The notes: a model not told the origin generated them from the sequence alone. Shown: positions 17,801-27,988, counted from the first letter of the stretch. The stretch is 64,000 nucleotides of DNA from an uncultured Paracoccaceae bacterium (GCA_934500835.1 CAKSTR010000001.1:62001-126000); one strand, 5' to 3'. A program made the numbers and translations.

Positions 17801-19415
17801 GCTGACCGTCGACCCAGATCACCAGCGTTTCCATGGTGTTGAGGCCGGTGATGCTGATCTGCACCCCCGCGACATCGGCTGTGAAGTCATGGGTATGGGT
17901 CTCGTCGGTCGCGCCGCCGTCGCCCACCTGATAGCCCTTGACCAGAAGGGTGCCGCCGCCGTCCGGGTCCTGCACCTCGAAGGCGGTGTCGCGGGCCGTT
18001 CCGGCATCGGAACTGACGGAATACCCGAAATCGGCATTGCCGGCAGAGCCGAGGACGGTGCCCGACTGGCCTCCGACCATCACGTAATCAGGCGCGTGCG
18101 AGGCGGCGATCTGTTCGTCCTGCCCGCCGCGCAGCGTGTCGTCGCCATCGCCGCCTTCCAGCGTGTCGGCACCCAGCCCGCCATCAAGAAGGTCATTGCC
18201 GGCGCCCGCCGACAGGCTGTCATCGCCCGTGCCGCCGAAAAGCTGGTCCGCGCCGTCGCCGCTCAGCAGGGTGTCGTCCCCCTCGCCACCCTCGGCAAGG
18301 GTCGGGCCATCGGTGTCGGACAAGAGGTCATTGCCCTCGCCGCCCTGCAGCGTGTCGCTGCCGGCGCCGCCATAGACCTGATCGTCGCCGCCGCCGCCGA
18401 CAAGGCTGTCATCGCCCGAACCGCCGCGGATCAGGTCGTTGTCATCGCCGCCGTCGATGGTGTCGTTGCCGTCGTCGCCATCCAGGCTGTCGTCGCCCGA
18501 CCCGCCAAGGATGGAATCGTCTCCTGCCCCGCCCGAGACGCTGTCCGCGCCGAAACCCGCATCGATGCTGTCATTGCCGCCGCCGCCGGTGATGGTGTCA
18601 TTGCCGATCCCGCCGGCGATGACATCATGACCTTCGCCGCCATCCAGAACATCGGCATCCGCGCCATAGGCCGTGGGCGGGTTGGTGTCGACGAGAAGGC
18701 CATAGATCGTGCCGTTGCCGGCGCCGCTGTCGGAAATGTTCTGCACCGAAAGCGTGGTGAAGGGCTGCAGGATCGTCAGGGTCGCGGGGACGGGTTCGGC
18801 CACTGCGGGTCCGGTCGCGACCAGCGCCCCGCCGCCGTCGATCCCGAAGCCGGTGGTGCCGGGATCAAGGCTGACAAGCCCCGCCGCAACGGCAGCATTG
18901 AGATCAAGCGCAACCCCGTCCAGCCAGATCACCACGGATTCCGCAGGGTCGATATCGGCAAGCGACAGGACCGCCCCTGCCACCTGCTGCCCGAAGGCAT
19001 GGGTGTGGGTCTCATTGGCATCGGCGCCATTGCCGAGGTGATAGCCCGTCATCAAGCCGCCGCCCTCGGTGGTGATGGTCCCGCTGTCGACGCCGTTGCC
19101 GTCGCTGGTGACGGCATGCGTGAAGTCGGTGTTGCCGTTAGTGCCGGTCAGGGTCTGGCCGGGACCCTCAATTTCGGAATATTCCTGATAGACCGGATAT
19201 TCGGGGCCGCCGCTGAGCGTATCATCGCCATCGCCGCCCGACAGCGTGTCCGATCCTTCATCGCCCGACAGCTGATCATTGCCCGCGCCGCCGCCGATCA
19301 GGTCATCGCCGCCGCCGCCGGACAGGGTGTCGTCCTCTGCGCTGCCGGTCAGTGTGTCATTGTCGGCCCCGCCGCTGGCCTCGGTTGCGGTCGTGAATTC
19401 CTCGTTGATCGGCAT
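14805..19415 (-). CDS. Large RTX protein with two copies of an unassigned domain and a C-terminal Hint domain (RTX-A)
   Basis: A 1536-residue acidic protein. Residues 13-70 are RTX nonapeptides. Residues about 82-247 and 441-616 are two diverged copies of one domain carrying the shared motif ETHTH (135-139 and 505-509), VIWxDG and SVQ. RTX blocks fill 250-435 and much of 620-1340, where a composite linker (VDGG..DxDTL...ENGTVxFxDG...NIEN, then EGDxxDxxD) recurs. The Hint module starts at [10 protein letters not shown] (Cys1345): [20 protein letters not shown], then [10 protein letters not shown], then [21 protein letters not shown] tail of about 50 residues ends [18 protein letters not shown] precedes the ATG by seven bases. 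It is likely type I secreted and surface-associated or released. The function of the duplicated domain is unknown. Confidence 0.9.
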   Translation of the reverse strand: MPINEEFTTATEASGGADNDTLTGSAEDDTLSGGGGDDLIGGGAGNDQLSGDEGSDTLSGGDGDDTLSGGPEYPVYQEYSEIEGPGQTLTGTNGNTDFTHAVTSDGNGVDSGTITTEGGGLMTGYHLGNGADANETHTHAFGQQVAGAVLSLADIDPAESVVIWLDGVALDLNAAVAAGLVSLDPGTTGFGIDGGGALVATGPAVAEPVPATLTILQPFTTLSVQNISDSGAGNGTIYGLLVDTNPPTAYGADADVLDGGEGHDVIAGGIGNDTITGGGGNDSIDAGFGADSVSGGAGDDSILGGSGDDSLDGDDGNDTIDGGDDNDLIRGGSGDDSLVGGGGDDQVYGGAGSDTLQGGEGNDLLSDTDGPTLAEGGEGDDTLLSGDGADQLFGGTGDDSLSAGAGNDLLDGGLGADTLEGGDGDDTLRGGQDEQIAASHAPDYVMVGGQSGTVLGSAGNADFGYSVSSDAGTARDTAFEVQDPDGGGTLLVKGYQVGDGGATDETHTHDFTADVAGVQISITGLNTMETLVIWVDGQPIDLNQAMALGLAEFSGGSTSYIVDGDGHLTAMADPQGVFVPAVLTLHGPMTSVSVQQLSTDGSGDGVYYTLAVDATPAWETLTDGNDSLSGGAGNDLLEGGSGDDTLSGDAGNDTLTGGAGNDSMFGGAGRDTFHGEAGDFVDGGEDGDDFDTLIVNDVANVIYGGGNNESGTVEFNDGTSLTFQNIENLVVNGVDTTPAVTGNDIVNGTSGDDVIGAGYVDAEGDQIDGTDGDNDTVEAGDGNDIVRAGAGDDQVFGGAGDDTLIAGGTGGPGNDTLYGGDGNDRLIVETGAGFVQVYGGTGTGDNDTLQLPGTGADGVNVHFNGDGLGSFGYHGASGGGNFDGIETLITGDGNDTVHAGDTTGGTTLLTGAGHDFVTGGSGNDSIETGSGNDEVFAGGGDDTVIAGDDNDFVYGGAGNDGLYGGQGNDYMQGDEGDDLLQGGAGNDFLRGDAGNDKVYGEAGDDSVYGGLGNDFVYAGTGNDQAYGGYGNDFVYGGDGDDTITGSGGDDAVYGGDGNDMIYGSDGADTLFGGAGNDSMFGEDDADIFYGGAGDYVDGGETFITGEDNDTLHVSNVLEIVYDTGNPENGTVFFNDGGTLRFENIEHVVIDGGPPTPNETVEGTAGNDVIDVNYTGDPEGDRVDASDNAAGTNDDIIHAGAGDDLVLAGDGNDSVKGQDGNDTLFGGQGNDTLYGDAGNDSLLGEEGDDLLYGGAGNDTLTGGADADTIHGGDDRDYIYGGIGDVVDGGEGGDDWDTLDLSGYSGDVRIIYDPTNAENGTVEFLDGNGNVVGGLVFSNIENIIVPCFTPGAMIATDRGEVRVEDLQVGNRVLTRDNGYQPIRWVGRRDLGREELAAAPHLNPVRIRTGALGPQQPERDLVVSPQHRVLITGPRAELLFGEQEVLVAAGYLAGRAGITQEDWAGDISYIHLLFDRHEILRSDGVWTESYQPGDLTLAGMDDGPRAELLELFPELRLGFLFPAVRLSLKRHEARLLMPG

Positions 19416-19764
19416 AGGCAGCTTCCCGTTTTCAACACTTCACCGCGCAGCGCGGCGCATACCGAAGGCCCAACCGGACGGCACGGAATCACTTCCGCCT
19501 GAAGCCGGTTATCGACAACGGGCATAGGAGTTCATTGCGGCGAATCCGGGAGCCGATCATGGCGTGCCCATGAGGAATTGCGGCTGAACAAAGGCCGTCA
19601 AACATCAGCATTCCTGCCTCTGGCCCGTGACGAAGGGGGCGGGGCAACCCGTCTCCAGGACGGAAAACAGGTCCTGGCATAGAAAAGGGCCCCCGCGAGG
19701 GAGGCCCTTTCCATGTGCGTCCGGAGGCCTTTGCAGGCGGACCCGGTCCGCGCTGCATAACCTT
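19416..19764. other. 349-base spacer between RTX-A and RTX-C
   Basis: No gene is seen. It holds the upstream region of RTX-A and the terminator of RTX-C at 19684-19710. No clear promoter could be picked by eye. Confidence 0.5.
19684..19710 (-). terminator. Rho-independent terminator of RTX-C
   Basis: An 8-bp stem (AAAGGGCC/GGCCCTTT) extended inward by CCC/GGG. On the minus strand it is followed by a T-rich stretch (TTTTCT). It lies about 55 bases after the RTX-C stop, so RTX-C and RTX-A are probably separate transcription units. Confidence 0.75.
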
Positions 19765-22700
19765 TTACTTGACCAGAAGCCGGGCTTCGTGCCGCTTCAG
19801 GGTCCGGCGGGCGGCCTGATAATCCTCAAGCCCCTTTTCCGACTTCAACTCGGGGAAAAGCTCGAAAATCTCGGTCCGCTGGGCATTGCCCATGCCCTTC
19901 AGGGTGTAGTCGCCGGGCTGGAAGCTTTCGGTCCATGCCCCGTTCGACAGCACGACCTCGTGGCGGTCGAACATGAAGTGGATGTAGTTCACGCCGATCG
20001 CCTCGACCGCGTGCACCCCTTGCGTGCCCACCAGATGCTTTGCCGCGACCAGCACTTCATGCTCGTCGAAGTAAAGCTGGGTCCGGTCGTTGGCGACCAG
20101 AAGCCGGTGGTTGGGCGAGACCATCATGTCCTGCTCCGGCAGCCCGTTGCCAAGCGCGCCGCGCTTGATGAAGATCGGCTGCAGGTGGCTGTTCAGCCGC
20201 AGATCCTGCCCGGTCAGCGCCTTCTCACCCGTCCAGCGGATTTCCTGGATGCCGTTGTCGCGCGTCACCACCTTGTCGCCCGCCTGCAGGCTTTCCACCG
20301 GAACCTCGCCCCGCGGCGTCGCGATCAGCGTGCCGGGGGTGAAGCAGGGGATGACGTTCTCGATGTTGATGAAGCTCAGCGTCCCGGTTTCGTTGCCGTC
20401 CTCGTCCAGGAAGTGGACGGTGCCGTTCTCGGGGTTGGTCGGGTCGTAGACGATGTGCAGCGGACCGGCCCCGCTGAGATCCAGCGTGTCATAGTCGTCG
20501 CCGTTCTCGTTGCCGTCGATGAAGTCGCCGATGCCGTTCTGCTGGTTGTCGACGATGAACAGATCCCGGTCGCCGCCACCATAGAGCGAGTCCACCCCCG
20601 CACCGCCATAAAGCGTGTCGTTGCCGGCACCGCCATAGGCCACGTCATCGCCGTCGCCGCCGTAAAGCACGTCGTTGCCGTTGTCGCCGTAGAGCAGGTC
20701 ATTGCCCACGCCGCCATTGACCACATCGTCGCCGGCACCGCCGCGCAGCGTGTCGTCGCCCTCGTCGCCGTTCAGCGTGTCGTTGCCACGGTCGCCCGAA
20801 AGCACGTCGTTGCCGATGCCGCCGAACAGAAGGTCATTGCCCTCGCCGCCCGAAAGCGTGTCATTGCCCTGGTCGCCGTGCAGCGTGTCCTCGCCGCGGT
20901 CGCCATGCAGCTCGTCATCATCGACACCGCCATACATCAGGTCGTTGCCGGCACCGCCATAAAGCGTGTCGTCATCGTCCCGGCCGTAGATCGTGTCGTT
21001 GCCCTGACCGCCGTAGATCAGGTCGCGGTTGTTGTCGGGGTCCAGGTCCAGATCGTCCGGGATGTCCAGAAGATCGTTGCCGATCGGGCCAAGACCGCCA
21101 TAGATCAGGTCGTCGCCTTCGCCGCCATAGATCGTATCGGCCCCTTCGCCGCCGATCACCGTGTCGTTGCCACGACCGGCATAGACCTCGTCGGCGTCAA
21201 CACCGGAGTCGATGTAGTCGTTGCCCGCACCGCCATAGATGGTGTCGGCATCGTCGCCGGTCAGGATCGTGTCATCGCCCTGGCCGCCGTAGACCAGATC
21301 GCGGTCATTGTTCGGATCGGCGTCCGCCGGGTAGAAGCCCGGATAGCCGCGGTCCGGCGACTGGGCGCCGCCCGAAGTGTCGATGAAGTCGTTGCCCTGG
21401 TGGCCATAAGCGGTGTCGTTGCCCGAGCCGCCGATGATGCTGTCATCGCCCATGTTGCCGGTCAGGCTGTCATCGCCCGAGCCGCCGAACAGGGTGTCAT
21501 CGCCGCGGCCGCCGTAAAGCGTGTCGTTGCCGGCGCCGCCATAGGCCTCGTCATTGCCGGAATTGCCATAGACCAGGTCGTTGCCGTCGCCGGCACGGAT
21601 CGTGTCATTGCCAAGCCCGGCAAGGATGGTGTCGTTGCCGGCACCCGCCTCGATCCGGTCGTCATTCGGGCCATCGCCCGGAATGATCGCGTCATTGGCG
21701 TCAACACGGTCGCCATCGGTCGGATCGACATAGGTGTGGTCGATCAGATCGTCGCCGTCGGTGCCGCGGACGATACCGTCAGGACCGCCGGTTGCGGGGT
21801 TGACCGTGACCGCAACCTGCCCGGTGTCGGTGCCGCCGTTGCCGTCCGAAATCTCGTACTCGATCGTCGTGTCGCCGGTGAAGCCGGCATCCGGGGTGAA
21901 GGTGATCGTGCCGTCCGCATTCACCACGACCGTGCCGTTGGGCGACGTCGGGCTGCCGGTGACGGTGAGGGTGTCGCCATCGACATCGGTGTCATTGGCC
22001 AGGACCGGGATGACCACGGCGGTGCCGACCGTGGTGGTCGCGGTGTCGTCATTGGCGACCGGCGCGTCATTCACCGGCGTGACATTGACCGCAACGGTCG
22101 AGGTTGCAGTATTGCCGTCGGGATCGGTCACCACATAGGTGATGGTGTCCGGCCCGTTGTAATTCTCATCCGGCGTATAGGTGATCGTGCCGTCCTGGTT
22201 CACCGTGACGGTGCCGTGATCGGCGGTCGGAGTGCCGTCGATGCTCAGCGTGTCGCCGTTCGGATCGGTATCATTGGCCAGCACGTCGATGATGACCGGC
22301 GTGTCTTCCGGCGTTTCGGCCTCATCCGGGTTGGCTTCGGGAGCGAAGTTGTTGTCGACGGTGTCCGACAGCGAGAAGAAGTCGACCGTGCCATGGAAAT
22401 GGCTGTCGATATTGTTCAGGATATTGGGGTCCGAATGCGACTGACCGGCGCCGACGATCCAGGGCTGGCTCTGGTCGGCCATGTCCATGGTCAGTTCGGC
22501 CGGCACATTGGCGGTATAGTCGGTGCCCGCGGTCTGGTTCTCGACGATCAGCTTGCCGCCTGCACCGCCCTCGTCCCAGGAATAGCTGAGATTGATGGTG
22601 TCGCCCGGCTGGTAGAAGTCCGGCCCGGTCGAGAAGCTGGTCGAGCCGCCTTCCGTCTCATGGGTGATCTGGACCGACCCGTCGGGGAACACCTCGACAC

Positions 22701-22983
22701 GGTAGCTGCCCTGGTTCTCGCCGACCGAGTCGCGCGACAGCACGGTCTGCGGACCGCTCATGTCGGTGCTGGTCGGGCGGAAGTTGATCTCCAGCGTGCC
22801 TTTGTCCATCTGGAACTGCGGCGCCGGGTAGATCTTGGCGAAATCGTTGACGCCATCGAGAACGAGGTCGCCACCCGAAGCCGTCGCCCCGTTCACGTAG
22901 ATCCCGTTCTGGACCCCGTTGATCGGCGCATCATCAACAACCGTCGAGCTGTCGTCGAAATTGTAAAGCGCGAAAACCGGCAT
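19765..22983 (-). CDS. RTX protein with LamG-like and cadherin-like repeats and a C-terminal Hint domain (RTX-C)
   Basis: A 1072-residue acidic protein. The ATG at 22983 is chosen because GAGGGA lies eight bases upstream; an upstream in-frame start would add 29 basic residues of no relevance. Residues 1 to about 205 resemble a LamG/concanavalin-like sheet domain ([10 protein letters not shown] ... [20 protein letters not shown] ... [10 protein letters not shown]). Two Ig/cadherin-like repeats follow ([16 protein letters not shown] ... [36 protein letters not shown] ... [20 protein letters not shown]). RTX nonapeptides run to about residue 830. The Hint module begins at residue 879 ([56 protein letters not shown]). 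The tail ends [12 protein letters not shown]. Probably an adhesin-like exported protein. Confidence 0.9.
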   Translation of the reverse strand: MPVFALYNFDDSSTVVDDAPINGVQNGIYVNGATASGGDLVLDGVNDFAKIYPAPQFQMDKGTLEINFRPTSTDMSGPQTVLSRDSVGENQGSYRVEVFPDGSVQITHETEGGSTSFSTGPDFYQPGDTINLSYSWDEGGAGGKLIVENQTAGTDYTANVPAELTMDMADQSQPWIVGAGQSHSDPNILNNIDSHFHGTVDFFSLSDTVDNNFAPEANPDEAETPEDTPVIIDVLANDTDPNGDTLSIDGTPTADHGTVTVNQDGTITYTPDENYNGPDTITYVVTDPDGNTATSTVAVNVTPVNDAPVANDDTATTTVGTAVVIPVLANDTDVDGDTLTVTGSPTSPNGTVVVNADGTITFTPDAGFTGDTTIEYEISDGNGGTDTGQVAVTVNPATGGPDGIVRGTDGDDLIDHTYVDPTDGDRVDANDAIIPGDGPNDDRIEAGAGNDTILAGLGNDTIRAGDGNDLVYGNSGNDEAYGGAGNDTLYGGRGDDTLFGGSGDDSLTGNMGDDSIIGGSGNDTAYGHQGNDFIDTSGGAQSPDRGYPGFYPADADPNNDRDLVYGGQGDDTILTGDDADTIYGGAGNDYIDSGVDADEVYAGRGNDTVIGGEGADTIYGGEGDDLIYGGLGPIGNDLLDIPDDLDLDPDNNRDLIYGGQGNDTIYGRDDDDTLYGGAGNDLMYGGVDDDELHGDRGEDTLHGDQGNDTLSGGEGNDLLFGGIGNDVLSGDRGNDTLNGDEGDDTLRGGAGDDVVNGGVGNDLLYGDNGNDVLYGGDGDDVAYGGAGNDTLYGGAGVDSLYGGGDRDLFIVDNQQNGIGDFIDGNENGDDYDTLDLSGAGPLHIVYDPTNPENGTVHFLDEDGNETGTLSFINIENVIPCFTPGTLIATPRGEVPVESLQAGDKVVTRDNGIQEIRWTGEKALTGQDLRLNSHLQPIFIKRGALGNGLPEQDMMVSPNHRLLVANDRTQLYFDEHEVLVAAKHLVGTQGVHAVEAIGVNYIHFMFDRHEVVLSNGAWTESFQPGDYTLKGMGNAQRTEIFELFPELKSEKGLEDYQAARRTLKRHEARLLVK

Positions 22984-23729
22984 CTTCGTTCCCTCGTATC
23001 CTGTGGGCGTACCCGCCACACCCCGCGTTCGATCCCGTTGCGACCGGATGGCCGCAACGCAAGACGTCACGAAGCCCGCCAGGACGGCAGGCCCGTGCAG
23101 ACCGATCGCGCAGGTGATGTGATGAGGGGGATGCCATGGCTACAAAAAGCCATCGTCAGAAATGACGTTTCCGGTTCCCCGGCTGCGGCAGCACTCTCGT
23201 CACCGTATCCGCGTCTTGCGACGCGTCACCAACATACGACCGCCCCCACGGCCCATACGTCTTCAGTAGACATGTCTCTGATACCTTTCGTTGACCCTGC
23301 GGCAAAGGGAAAAACGGCGACATTCTGTCAAATTGAAGGGGATAACCCTGTCCGCAGCGGGGATTCGCGCCAGGGTTGCATACCCGATTGTTTCGATTTC
23401 AGCGCCTCTCGCGGGGCATTTTTTCGGCGAGTGGCAGGGATTCACGCCATATCGGCAGACTCGCCGCAACTTGCCGGAGTGACTGTTGCCGGAAACGCAA
23501 CTTGGGCAGGTCTGCCTTGATCCGTTTGCCAATATGTCAAATCGCGGCAAGTTTTCGGCAACACCTTTGAGGCGAGTGTGGAAACCGGAACCAATCGTGG
23601 CAAATCCTAAGGATCAGCGCGCGCCAACCAACGGTCAACCTTGCCAGTGCCCGAATCAGCCTGTCAGAACGGCGCCTTGCGGCCTGCGATTCGCGGCAAT
23701 CCTGCATTGGGTCAAGGCGGGACCGGGCC
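22984..23729. other. 746-base intergenic region
   Basis: No gene with convincing composition or a ribosome site is seen. It contains the upstream region of RTX-C and several weak hairpins (for example ATGGCT/AGCCAT near 23135-23152, and AACCCTG/CAGGGTT at 23344-23377). G+C here is lower than in the genes. A small RNA cannot be excluded, but no known class is recognised. Confidence 0.5.
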
Positions 23730-23813
23730 TGGTACGGGTGGTCGGACTCGAACCGACACTCCTTGCGGAAACAGAGTTTGAGTCTGTCGCGTCTACCATT
23801 CCGCCACACCCGC
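23730..23813 (-). tRNA. tRNA-Leu (anticodon CAA)
   Basis: An 84-nt cloverleaf on the minus strand. The acceptor GCGGGTG pairs with CACCCGT (one G-U pair), with discriminator A and an encoded CCA end. The anticodon stem ACAGA/TCTGT encloses the loop CTCAAAC, giving anticodon CAA, which reads UUG. The long variable arm (TTCCGCAAGGAG region) is that of a class II tRNA, and the T-arm is TCGGTTCGAGTCCGA. No terminator was identified downstream. Confidence 0.95.
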
Positions 23814-23924
23814 CCGGACAACCCGCCTGGTAGCGCCGGACCTGGGTCCGGTTGCGGGTGCCTCTGTCTAACCGGGCGGGGCGGGGATGTTCAAGCCCCC
23901 GCCCCGCCCGGCCTTGCGATCAGA

Positions 23925-24812
23925 TCAAAGGTCGTTGCTGGAGAACGTGTCGCAATCGGCAATCCGCCCGGATTTCAGCCCGATCAGGAACCAGCGCGAC
24001 CGCTGTTCGGATGTGCCATGGGTGAAGGTATGCGGCATCGGCCGGCGGCCGGCATTGGCCTGCAGCGTATCGTCACCGATCTGGCGGGCGGCATTCACTG
24101 CCTCTTCCAGATCGCCCGGCTCGATGGTGCCCAGTTCCTTCGCGGCGGCTCTGGCCCAGATGCCCGACAGGCAATCGGCCTGCAATTCGATCCTGACCGA
24201 GATTTCGTTCGACTCCGCCTCGCCGACCTGCTGGCGGATCTGGTTGGCCTTGCCAAGGATGCCCAGTTCATCCTGCACATGGTGGCCGACCTCATGCGCC
24301 ACCACATAGGCCGCGGCGAAATCGCCCTTGGCGCCAAGGCGCTGCGACAGCGTGGTGAAGAAAGAGGTGTCGAGATAGACCTTCTTGTCGGCAGGGCAGT
24401 AGAACGGCCCCGTCGCCTCGGAGGCGCCGCCGCAGGCCGAGGGGGTGTGGTCCTTGAAGAGCACAAGCGTCGTCGGCGTGTAGCTGCGGTTCAGCTGGTC
24501 GCGGAAGACGGTGGACCAGATCTCTTCGGTATCGGCCAGGGTGACGGCGACGAATTCCCCGGCCTGACGGTCCGCCTCGGTCAGTTCGGCCTGTCCCTCG
24601 ACGGTCAGCGAGCCGGGCTCGCTCTGGCCGCCCAGAAACTGGCTGGGATCGACGCCAAGGAACAGCGCAAGCACGATGACCACGACGGCGCCAAGCCCGC
24701 CGACCTGCGCCGTACGCACCGGGCGGCCCCCCGGCCCGCCGCCGAATCCCCTGCCGGCCTGCCCGCGCCGATCCTCGATGTTGCGGCTCTGGCGGCGACC
24801 TTTCCATTCCAT
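23925..24812 (-). CDS. Neutral zinc metallopeptidase (YpfJ family)
   Basis: A 295-residue protein starting MEWKGRRQSRNIEDRRGQ. The ATG at 24812 has an AGGGG site upstream. A glycine-rich N-terminus is followed by one membrane span (VVVIVLALFLGV), so the rest probably faces the periplasm. The catalytic motif HEVGHHVQDELG (HEXXH) is present, with SACGG and GPFYCPADKKVYLD before it and ADCLSGIWA after it, as in the putative neutral zinc metallopeptidase family (PF04228). Residues are complete for activity, but the natural substrate of the family is unknown. It is a single gene between tRNA-Leu and the divergent dsbB. Confidence 0.92.
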   Translation of the reverse strand: MEWKGRRQSRNIEDRRGQAGRGFGGGPGGRPVRTAQVGGLGAVVVIVLALFLGVDPSQFLGGQSEPGSLTVEGQAELTEADRQAGEFVAVTLADTEEIWSTVFRDQLNRSYTPTTLVLFKDHTPSACGGASEATGPFYCPADKKVYLDTSFFTTLSQRLGAKGDFAAAYVVAHEVGHHVQDELGILGKANQIRQQVGEAESNEISVRIELQADCLSGIWARAAAKELGTIEPGDLEEAVNAARQIGDDTLQANAGRRPMPHTFTHGTSEQRSRWFLIGLKSGRIADCDTFSSNDL

Positions 24813-24966
24813 TCCGGCACCCCTTCGTGACTGCGGGCCAGGGCCCGGACCGGGAAAGCCTAACCGCAAGCCCGCCGCCCCGGAAGGGGGAGCTTTCACC
24901 GGCCCGTGTCTTTCACCTGCCGCCGCCGGGCGCTATGGTCGCGCCGCATCGGCAAGGGGAACGACT

Positions 24967-25440
24967 ATGGCGGCAGCGACGGCGACACGCGCGATGACCA
25001 TCGCGGGGCTTGGATCGGCGGCCCTTCTGGCCGGCGCCTTCGCCTTCCAGTACATCGGCGGCCTGCCCCCCTGCCAGCTGTGCCTGTGGCAACGCTGGCC
25101 CCATGCCGCGGCGGTGCTGATCCTTGCGCTGGCGCTGGCGACTGGCTGGCGCTGGCTGGCATGGATCGGGGCGCTGGCCGCGCTGACCACGGCCGGGATC
25201 GGTCTTTTCCACGCCGGAGTCGAACAGGGATGGTGGGAGTTCGTGTCCTCCTGCACCCAGGGCTCCATCGCCGGGCTGTCCGGTGCCGAGTTGCTGGACC
25301 CGACGCTGGCCACTGCGCCGCCGGTGCGCTGCGATGCGATTGCCTGGTCGTTGCTGGGGATCTCCATGGCCGGATGGAATGCCATCGTGTCCGCCGGGCT
25401 GGCGCTGATCTGGGTCTTTGCCGCGACCCGGCCGCGCTGA
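24967..25440 (+). CDS. dsbB: Disulfide bond formation protein B
   Basis: A 157-residue inner-membrane protein that reoxidises DsbA with quinone. The ATG at 24967 is preceded by AGGGGAA. Four hydrophobic segments are visible. The first periplasmic pair is the CxxC PPCQLCLWQRWPH (Cys36, Cys39). The second pair is Cys in FVSSCTQGS plus Cys in VRCDAIAW. FSLL-type spacing and the overall size match short alphaproteobacterial DsbB proteins. The gene diverges from the zinc peptidase and converges on dgt with a 25-base gap. Confidence 0.88.
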   Translation: MAAATATRAMTIAGLGSAALLAGAFAFQYIGGLPPCQLCLWQRWPHAAAVLILALALATGWRWLAWIGALAALTTAGIGLFHAGVEQGWWEFVSSCTQGSIAGLSGAELLDPTLATAPPVRCDAIAWSLLGISMAGWNAIVSAGLALIWVFAATRPR

Positions 25441-25465
25441 GGCGTTATCTCTCGTCGAACGATCG

Positions 25466-26653
25466 TCAGCCGGCCCGGACGACCGGCTCGACCCCCATCA
25501 GCCTTGCATGTTCCTGGATGGCGAAGCGGTCGGTCATGCCGGCGACGTAATCGGCGACGATCCGCGCCAGCTCCGTCTCATCCGCAGCCGCCGCCACATC
25601 GGCCGCCCATTCCGCCGGCAAGAGATCCGGCTGCGCCAGGAACAGCGGGAAGAGGTCATCGACCACCCGTGTCACCTGCGCCCGCACCTCCATCACGCTG
25701 GGCGCGCGATACATGCGGTGGAACAGGAAAGCGCGCACCGCCTTCAGTTCCTGATACAGCGGCTTGGAGAACCGGATGATCGTGGTGCCCATGTGGCGGA
25801 TGTCGTCCACCGACTGCGGTTGTGCCGCCGCCAGCCGGTTCTGCGCCACCGCGATCACATCCTCGACCATCCGGCCGAACACCCGCCGCAGCGCCTCATG
25901 CCGCCGGCGCATCCGGTCCAGCCCGGGATGCAGCCGGTCGACCTCTTCGAAGGCGGGGCCGGTGACCGGCAGATCCATCAGATCCTCTTCGGTGAAGAGG
26001 CCCGAGCGCAGCCCGTCATGCAGGTCATGGTGCGAATAGGCGACGTCATCGGCGATGGCCGCCACCTGCGCCTCGGCCGAGGCGTGGGTGTCCAGTTCCA
26101 GATCCCATGCGGCATTCACCTCGGCCAGCGCATAGGGCAAGGGGCCGTCATGCTTCTTGTCGGCATTGGGGCCGGTGACCGGGCCGTTGTGCTTGGCGAT
26201 GCCCTCAAGCGTTTCCCATGTCAGGTTCAGCCCGTCGAAGCCGGCATAGTGCCGTTCAAGCCGGGTCACGATCCGCAAGGCCTGGGCGTTGTGGTCAAAG
26301 CCGCCATAGGGCGCCATCAACCGCTCCATCGCGTCTTCGCCGGTATGGCCAAAGGGGGTGTGGCCCAGATCATGCGCCAGCGCGATGGCCTCGGCCAGAT
26401 CGGTGTTCAGACCAAGGACGCCGCTGATCGTGCGCGCCACCTGCGCCACTTCGATCGAATGGGTCAGCCGGGTGCGGTAATAGTCGCCCTCATGTTCGAC
26501 GAAGACCTGCGTCTTGTGCTTCAGCCGCCGGAAGGCCGAGGAATGGATGATCCGGTCACGATCCCGCTGGAACGGGCTGCGGAAAGAGGACATGCCCTCA
26601 TCATACAGCCGGCCGCGCGAGGCCGAGGGCTGGCAGGCAAAGGGGGCAAGCAT
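25466..26653 (-). CDS. dgt: Deoxyguanosinetriphosphate triphosphohydrolase-like protein
   Basis: A 395-residue HD-domain enzyme cleaving dNTPs to deoxynucleosides and triphosphate. The N-terminus (MLAPFACQPSASRGRLY) is that of the alphaproteobacterial type 2 dGTPase-like family, which supports the start. Visible motifs are SPFQRDRDRIIHSSAFRRL, then RLTHSIEV (His65), ALAHDLGHTPFGHTGE (His94-Asp95) and DDVAYSHHDLHDG for the distal metal site. It may control dNTP pools. It diverges from erpA with about 100 bases between. Confidence 0.93.
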   Translation of the reverse strand: MLAPFACQPSASRGRLYDEGMSSFRSPFQRDRDRIIHSSAFRRLKHKTQVFVEHEGDYYRTRLTHSIEVAQVARTISGVLGLNTDLAEAIALAHDLGHTPFGHTGEDAMERLMAPYGGFDHNAQALRIVTRLERHYAGFDGLNLTWETLEGIAKHNGPVTGPNADKKHDGPLPYALAEVNAAWDLELDTHASAEAQVAAIADDVAYSHHDLHDGLRSGLFTEEDLMDLPVTGPAFEEVDRLHPGLDRMRRRHEALRRVFGRMVEDVIAVAQNRLAAAQPQSVDDIRHMGTTIIRFSKPLYQELKAVRAFLFHRMYRAPSVMEVRAQVTRVVDDLFPLFLAQPDLLPAEWAADVAAAADETELARIVADYVAGMTDRFAIQEHARLMGVEPVVRAG

Positions 26654-26757
26654 CGGTCGGTCCCTGGCATTCTGGGCGGCCCTGACGGGTCGCGGGCTTG
26701 TTCATTGCGTCTTTCCCCATATATGGGCAGAATGACGGAAAGCCCACGGGAACAGCC

Positions 26758-27090
26758 ATGGAACTGACACTCCCTCCTCGTGTGACCGACCGCGCCTTTG
26801 CGCGGCTGGCCGAGATCGCCGAGATGACCGGCGAGCAGAAGGCGCTGCGCGTGGGCGTCTCGGGCGGCGGCTGTTCGGGGTTCCAGTACGACATCCGGCT
26901 GGATGACGCGGCCGCCGATGACGTGGTGCTGGAGAAGCAGGGGCAGAAGGTGCTGGTCGATCCGGTCTCGCTGCCCTTCCTGCAGAATGCGGTGATCGAT
27001 TTCACCGACGAGCTGATCGGCGCCCGCTTCGTGATCGAAAACCCGAACGCCAGCAGTTCCTGCGGCTGCGGCACCAGCTTCTCGATCTGA
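26758..27090 (+). CDS. erpA: Iron-sulfur cluster insertion protein (HesB/IscA family)
   Basis: A 110-residue A-type carrier that delivers Fe-S clusters to target enzymes. All three ligand cysteines are present: GGGCSGFQY (Cys39) and SSSCGCGTSF (Cys102, Cys104). The ATG at 26758 follows ACGGGA; the upstream in-frame start would add 20 residues not found in the family. The ErpA-like start (LTPPRVTDRAFARLAEI-like) and the lack of nearby isc/suf genes favour a housekeeping carrier, but IscA and ErpA are hard to separate by eye. Confidence 0.9.
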   Translation: MELTLPPRVTDRAFARLAEIAEMTGEQKALRVGVSGGGCSGFQYDIRLDDAAADDVVLEKQGQKVLVDPVSLPFLQNAVIDFTDELIGARFVIENPNASSSCGCGTSFSI

Positions 27091-27113
27091 GCCGCAGGCC
27101 GCGGCCGGGGATG

Positions 27114-27147
27114 CCTCCGGCGGGGATATTTCAGCCAGCGTGAAGGC
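27114..27147 (+). repeat. GGGATATTT repeat unit 3
   Basis: Plus-oriented unit (CCTCCGGCGGGGATATTTC, then GCCAGCGTGAAGG) between erpA and the convergent glycosyltransferase gene. It resembles the units at 42132 and 59215. Confidence 0.6.
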
Positions 27148-27184
27148 CGCCCATTCTCCGGCCCCCCGTAGGCGGGCGGGGGGT

Positions 27185-27988
27185 TCACCCTTTCAGCCGG
27201 TCGGCGATGAAGCGGTAATAACTGCGGGCAGCACCTTGGGCGGCGAAGTCCGCGTTCAGGGCGATCTTGGCGCGGAATACATCGGCGGCGGCGCGGGCAA
27301 GTGCGGGCGTCAGCGCGGGATCGTCCTGCAGACTGGCGATATGGTCCCGATAGGCGGCATCGACCCGCAGCGAGAAGTCCGCGGCGGCGGTGACGCTGCC
27401 CGAGCGGATCCGCAGCCGGTAGGCCAAGGGGGAAAGCGGCAGGCTGCCACCCTGCCCTGCCATGACCTGAACCATCTGCAGGATGTCCTGCGACAATGCG
27501 TCTGCGAAAGGCCGGCAGCGCCCCCGTGCGACCAGACCGCGGACCGAGGCGCCGCTGGCGGCAAGATCGGCAAGGCTCAGGCGCGGCAGATCCTGCCAGA
27601 GCCGCAGGATGATGTCGCCCGCCTCTTCGACCTCAAGCGCCGAAGCGGCGGCGCCCTCTTCTTGGGCCAGCGGCAGAAGATCGGCCAGTGCCCCCGGAGC
27701 CAGCAGATCATCGGCGTCAAGGCAGGCGATGTAGTCGCCACGCGCCCGCGCCAAAGCCCGGTTGCGGGCGGGGCCGGTGCCGGACCCGACCGCGCCGCTG
27801 ACCGCGACCCGCACCGATGGCAGGGCCGCGACCATGGCGTAGCCGGTGCCGTCATCCGATTCGACCAGAACCTCCAGCCGGTCGGCGGGAAGCCCGCCCA
27901 GAAGGGCGGACTCCACGGCCTGGCAGATCGTGGCCCCGGCGTGGAAGGCCGGGATCACGATCGACACCAGAGGCGCGCTTTCCCTCAC
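27185..27988 (-). CDS. Family 2 glycosyltransferase
   Basis: A 267-residue protein beginning MRESAPLVSIVIPAFHAGAT, the nucleotide-sugar-binding strand of GT-A folds. It has a DxD-type metal site in CLDADDLLAPGAL and the GTGPARNRALARARGDY segment typical of GT2 enzymes. The GTG start at 27988 overlaps the upstream TGA (GTGA), indicating translational coupling to the VOC protein gene. The acceptor and sugar are unknown. There is no other polysaccharide gene here, so it may modify a small molecule or a protein. Confidence 0.85.
   Translation of the reverse strand: MRESAPLVSIVIPAFHAGATICQAVESALLGGLPADRLEVLVESDDGTGYAMVAALPSVRVAVSGAVGSGTGPARNRALARARGDYIACLDADDLLAPGALADLLPLAQEEGAAASALEVEEAGDIILRLWQDLPRLSLADLAASGASVRGLVARGRCRPFADALSQDILQMVQVMAGQGGSLPLSPLAYRLRIRSGSVTAAADFSLRVDAAYRDHIASLQDDPALTPALARAAADVFRAKIALNADFAAQGAARSYYRFIADRLKG

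Noticed and set aside
14547..19502. Plus-strand open frame of 1651 codons
   Set aside because: It is antisense to RTX-A. The valine/alanine/isoleucine-rich periodicity is what the GGxGxDxLx codons give in the reverse frame. No ribosome site or domain.
12340..22983. CRISPR or satellite DNA suggested by the regular short repeats
   Set aside because: The repeats are 27-base codon-level RTX repeats in open frames with diverged sequence; there are no identical direct repeats with unique spacers.
19627..23520. Plus-strand open frame of 1297 codons
   Set aside because: Antisense to RTX-C, with the same repeat-driven composition. RTX-C itself has a clear start, terminator and domains.
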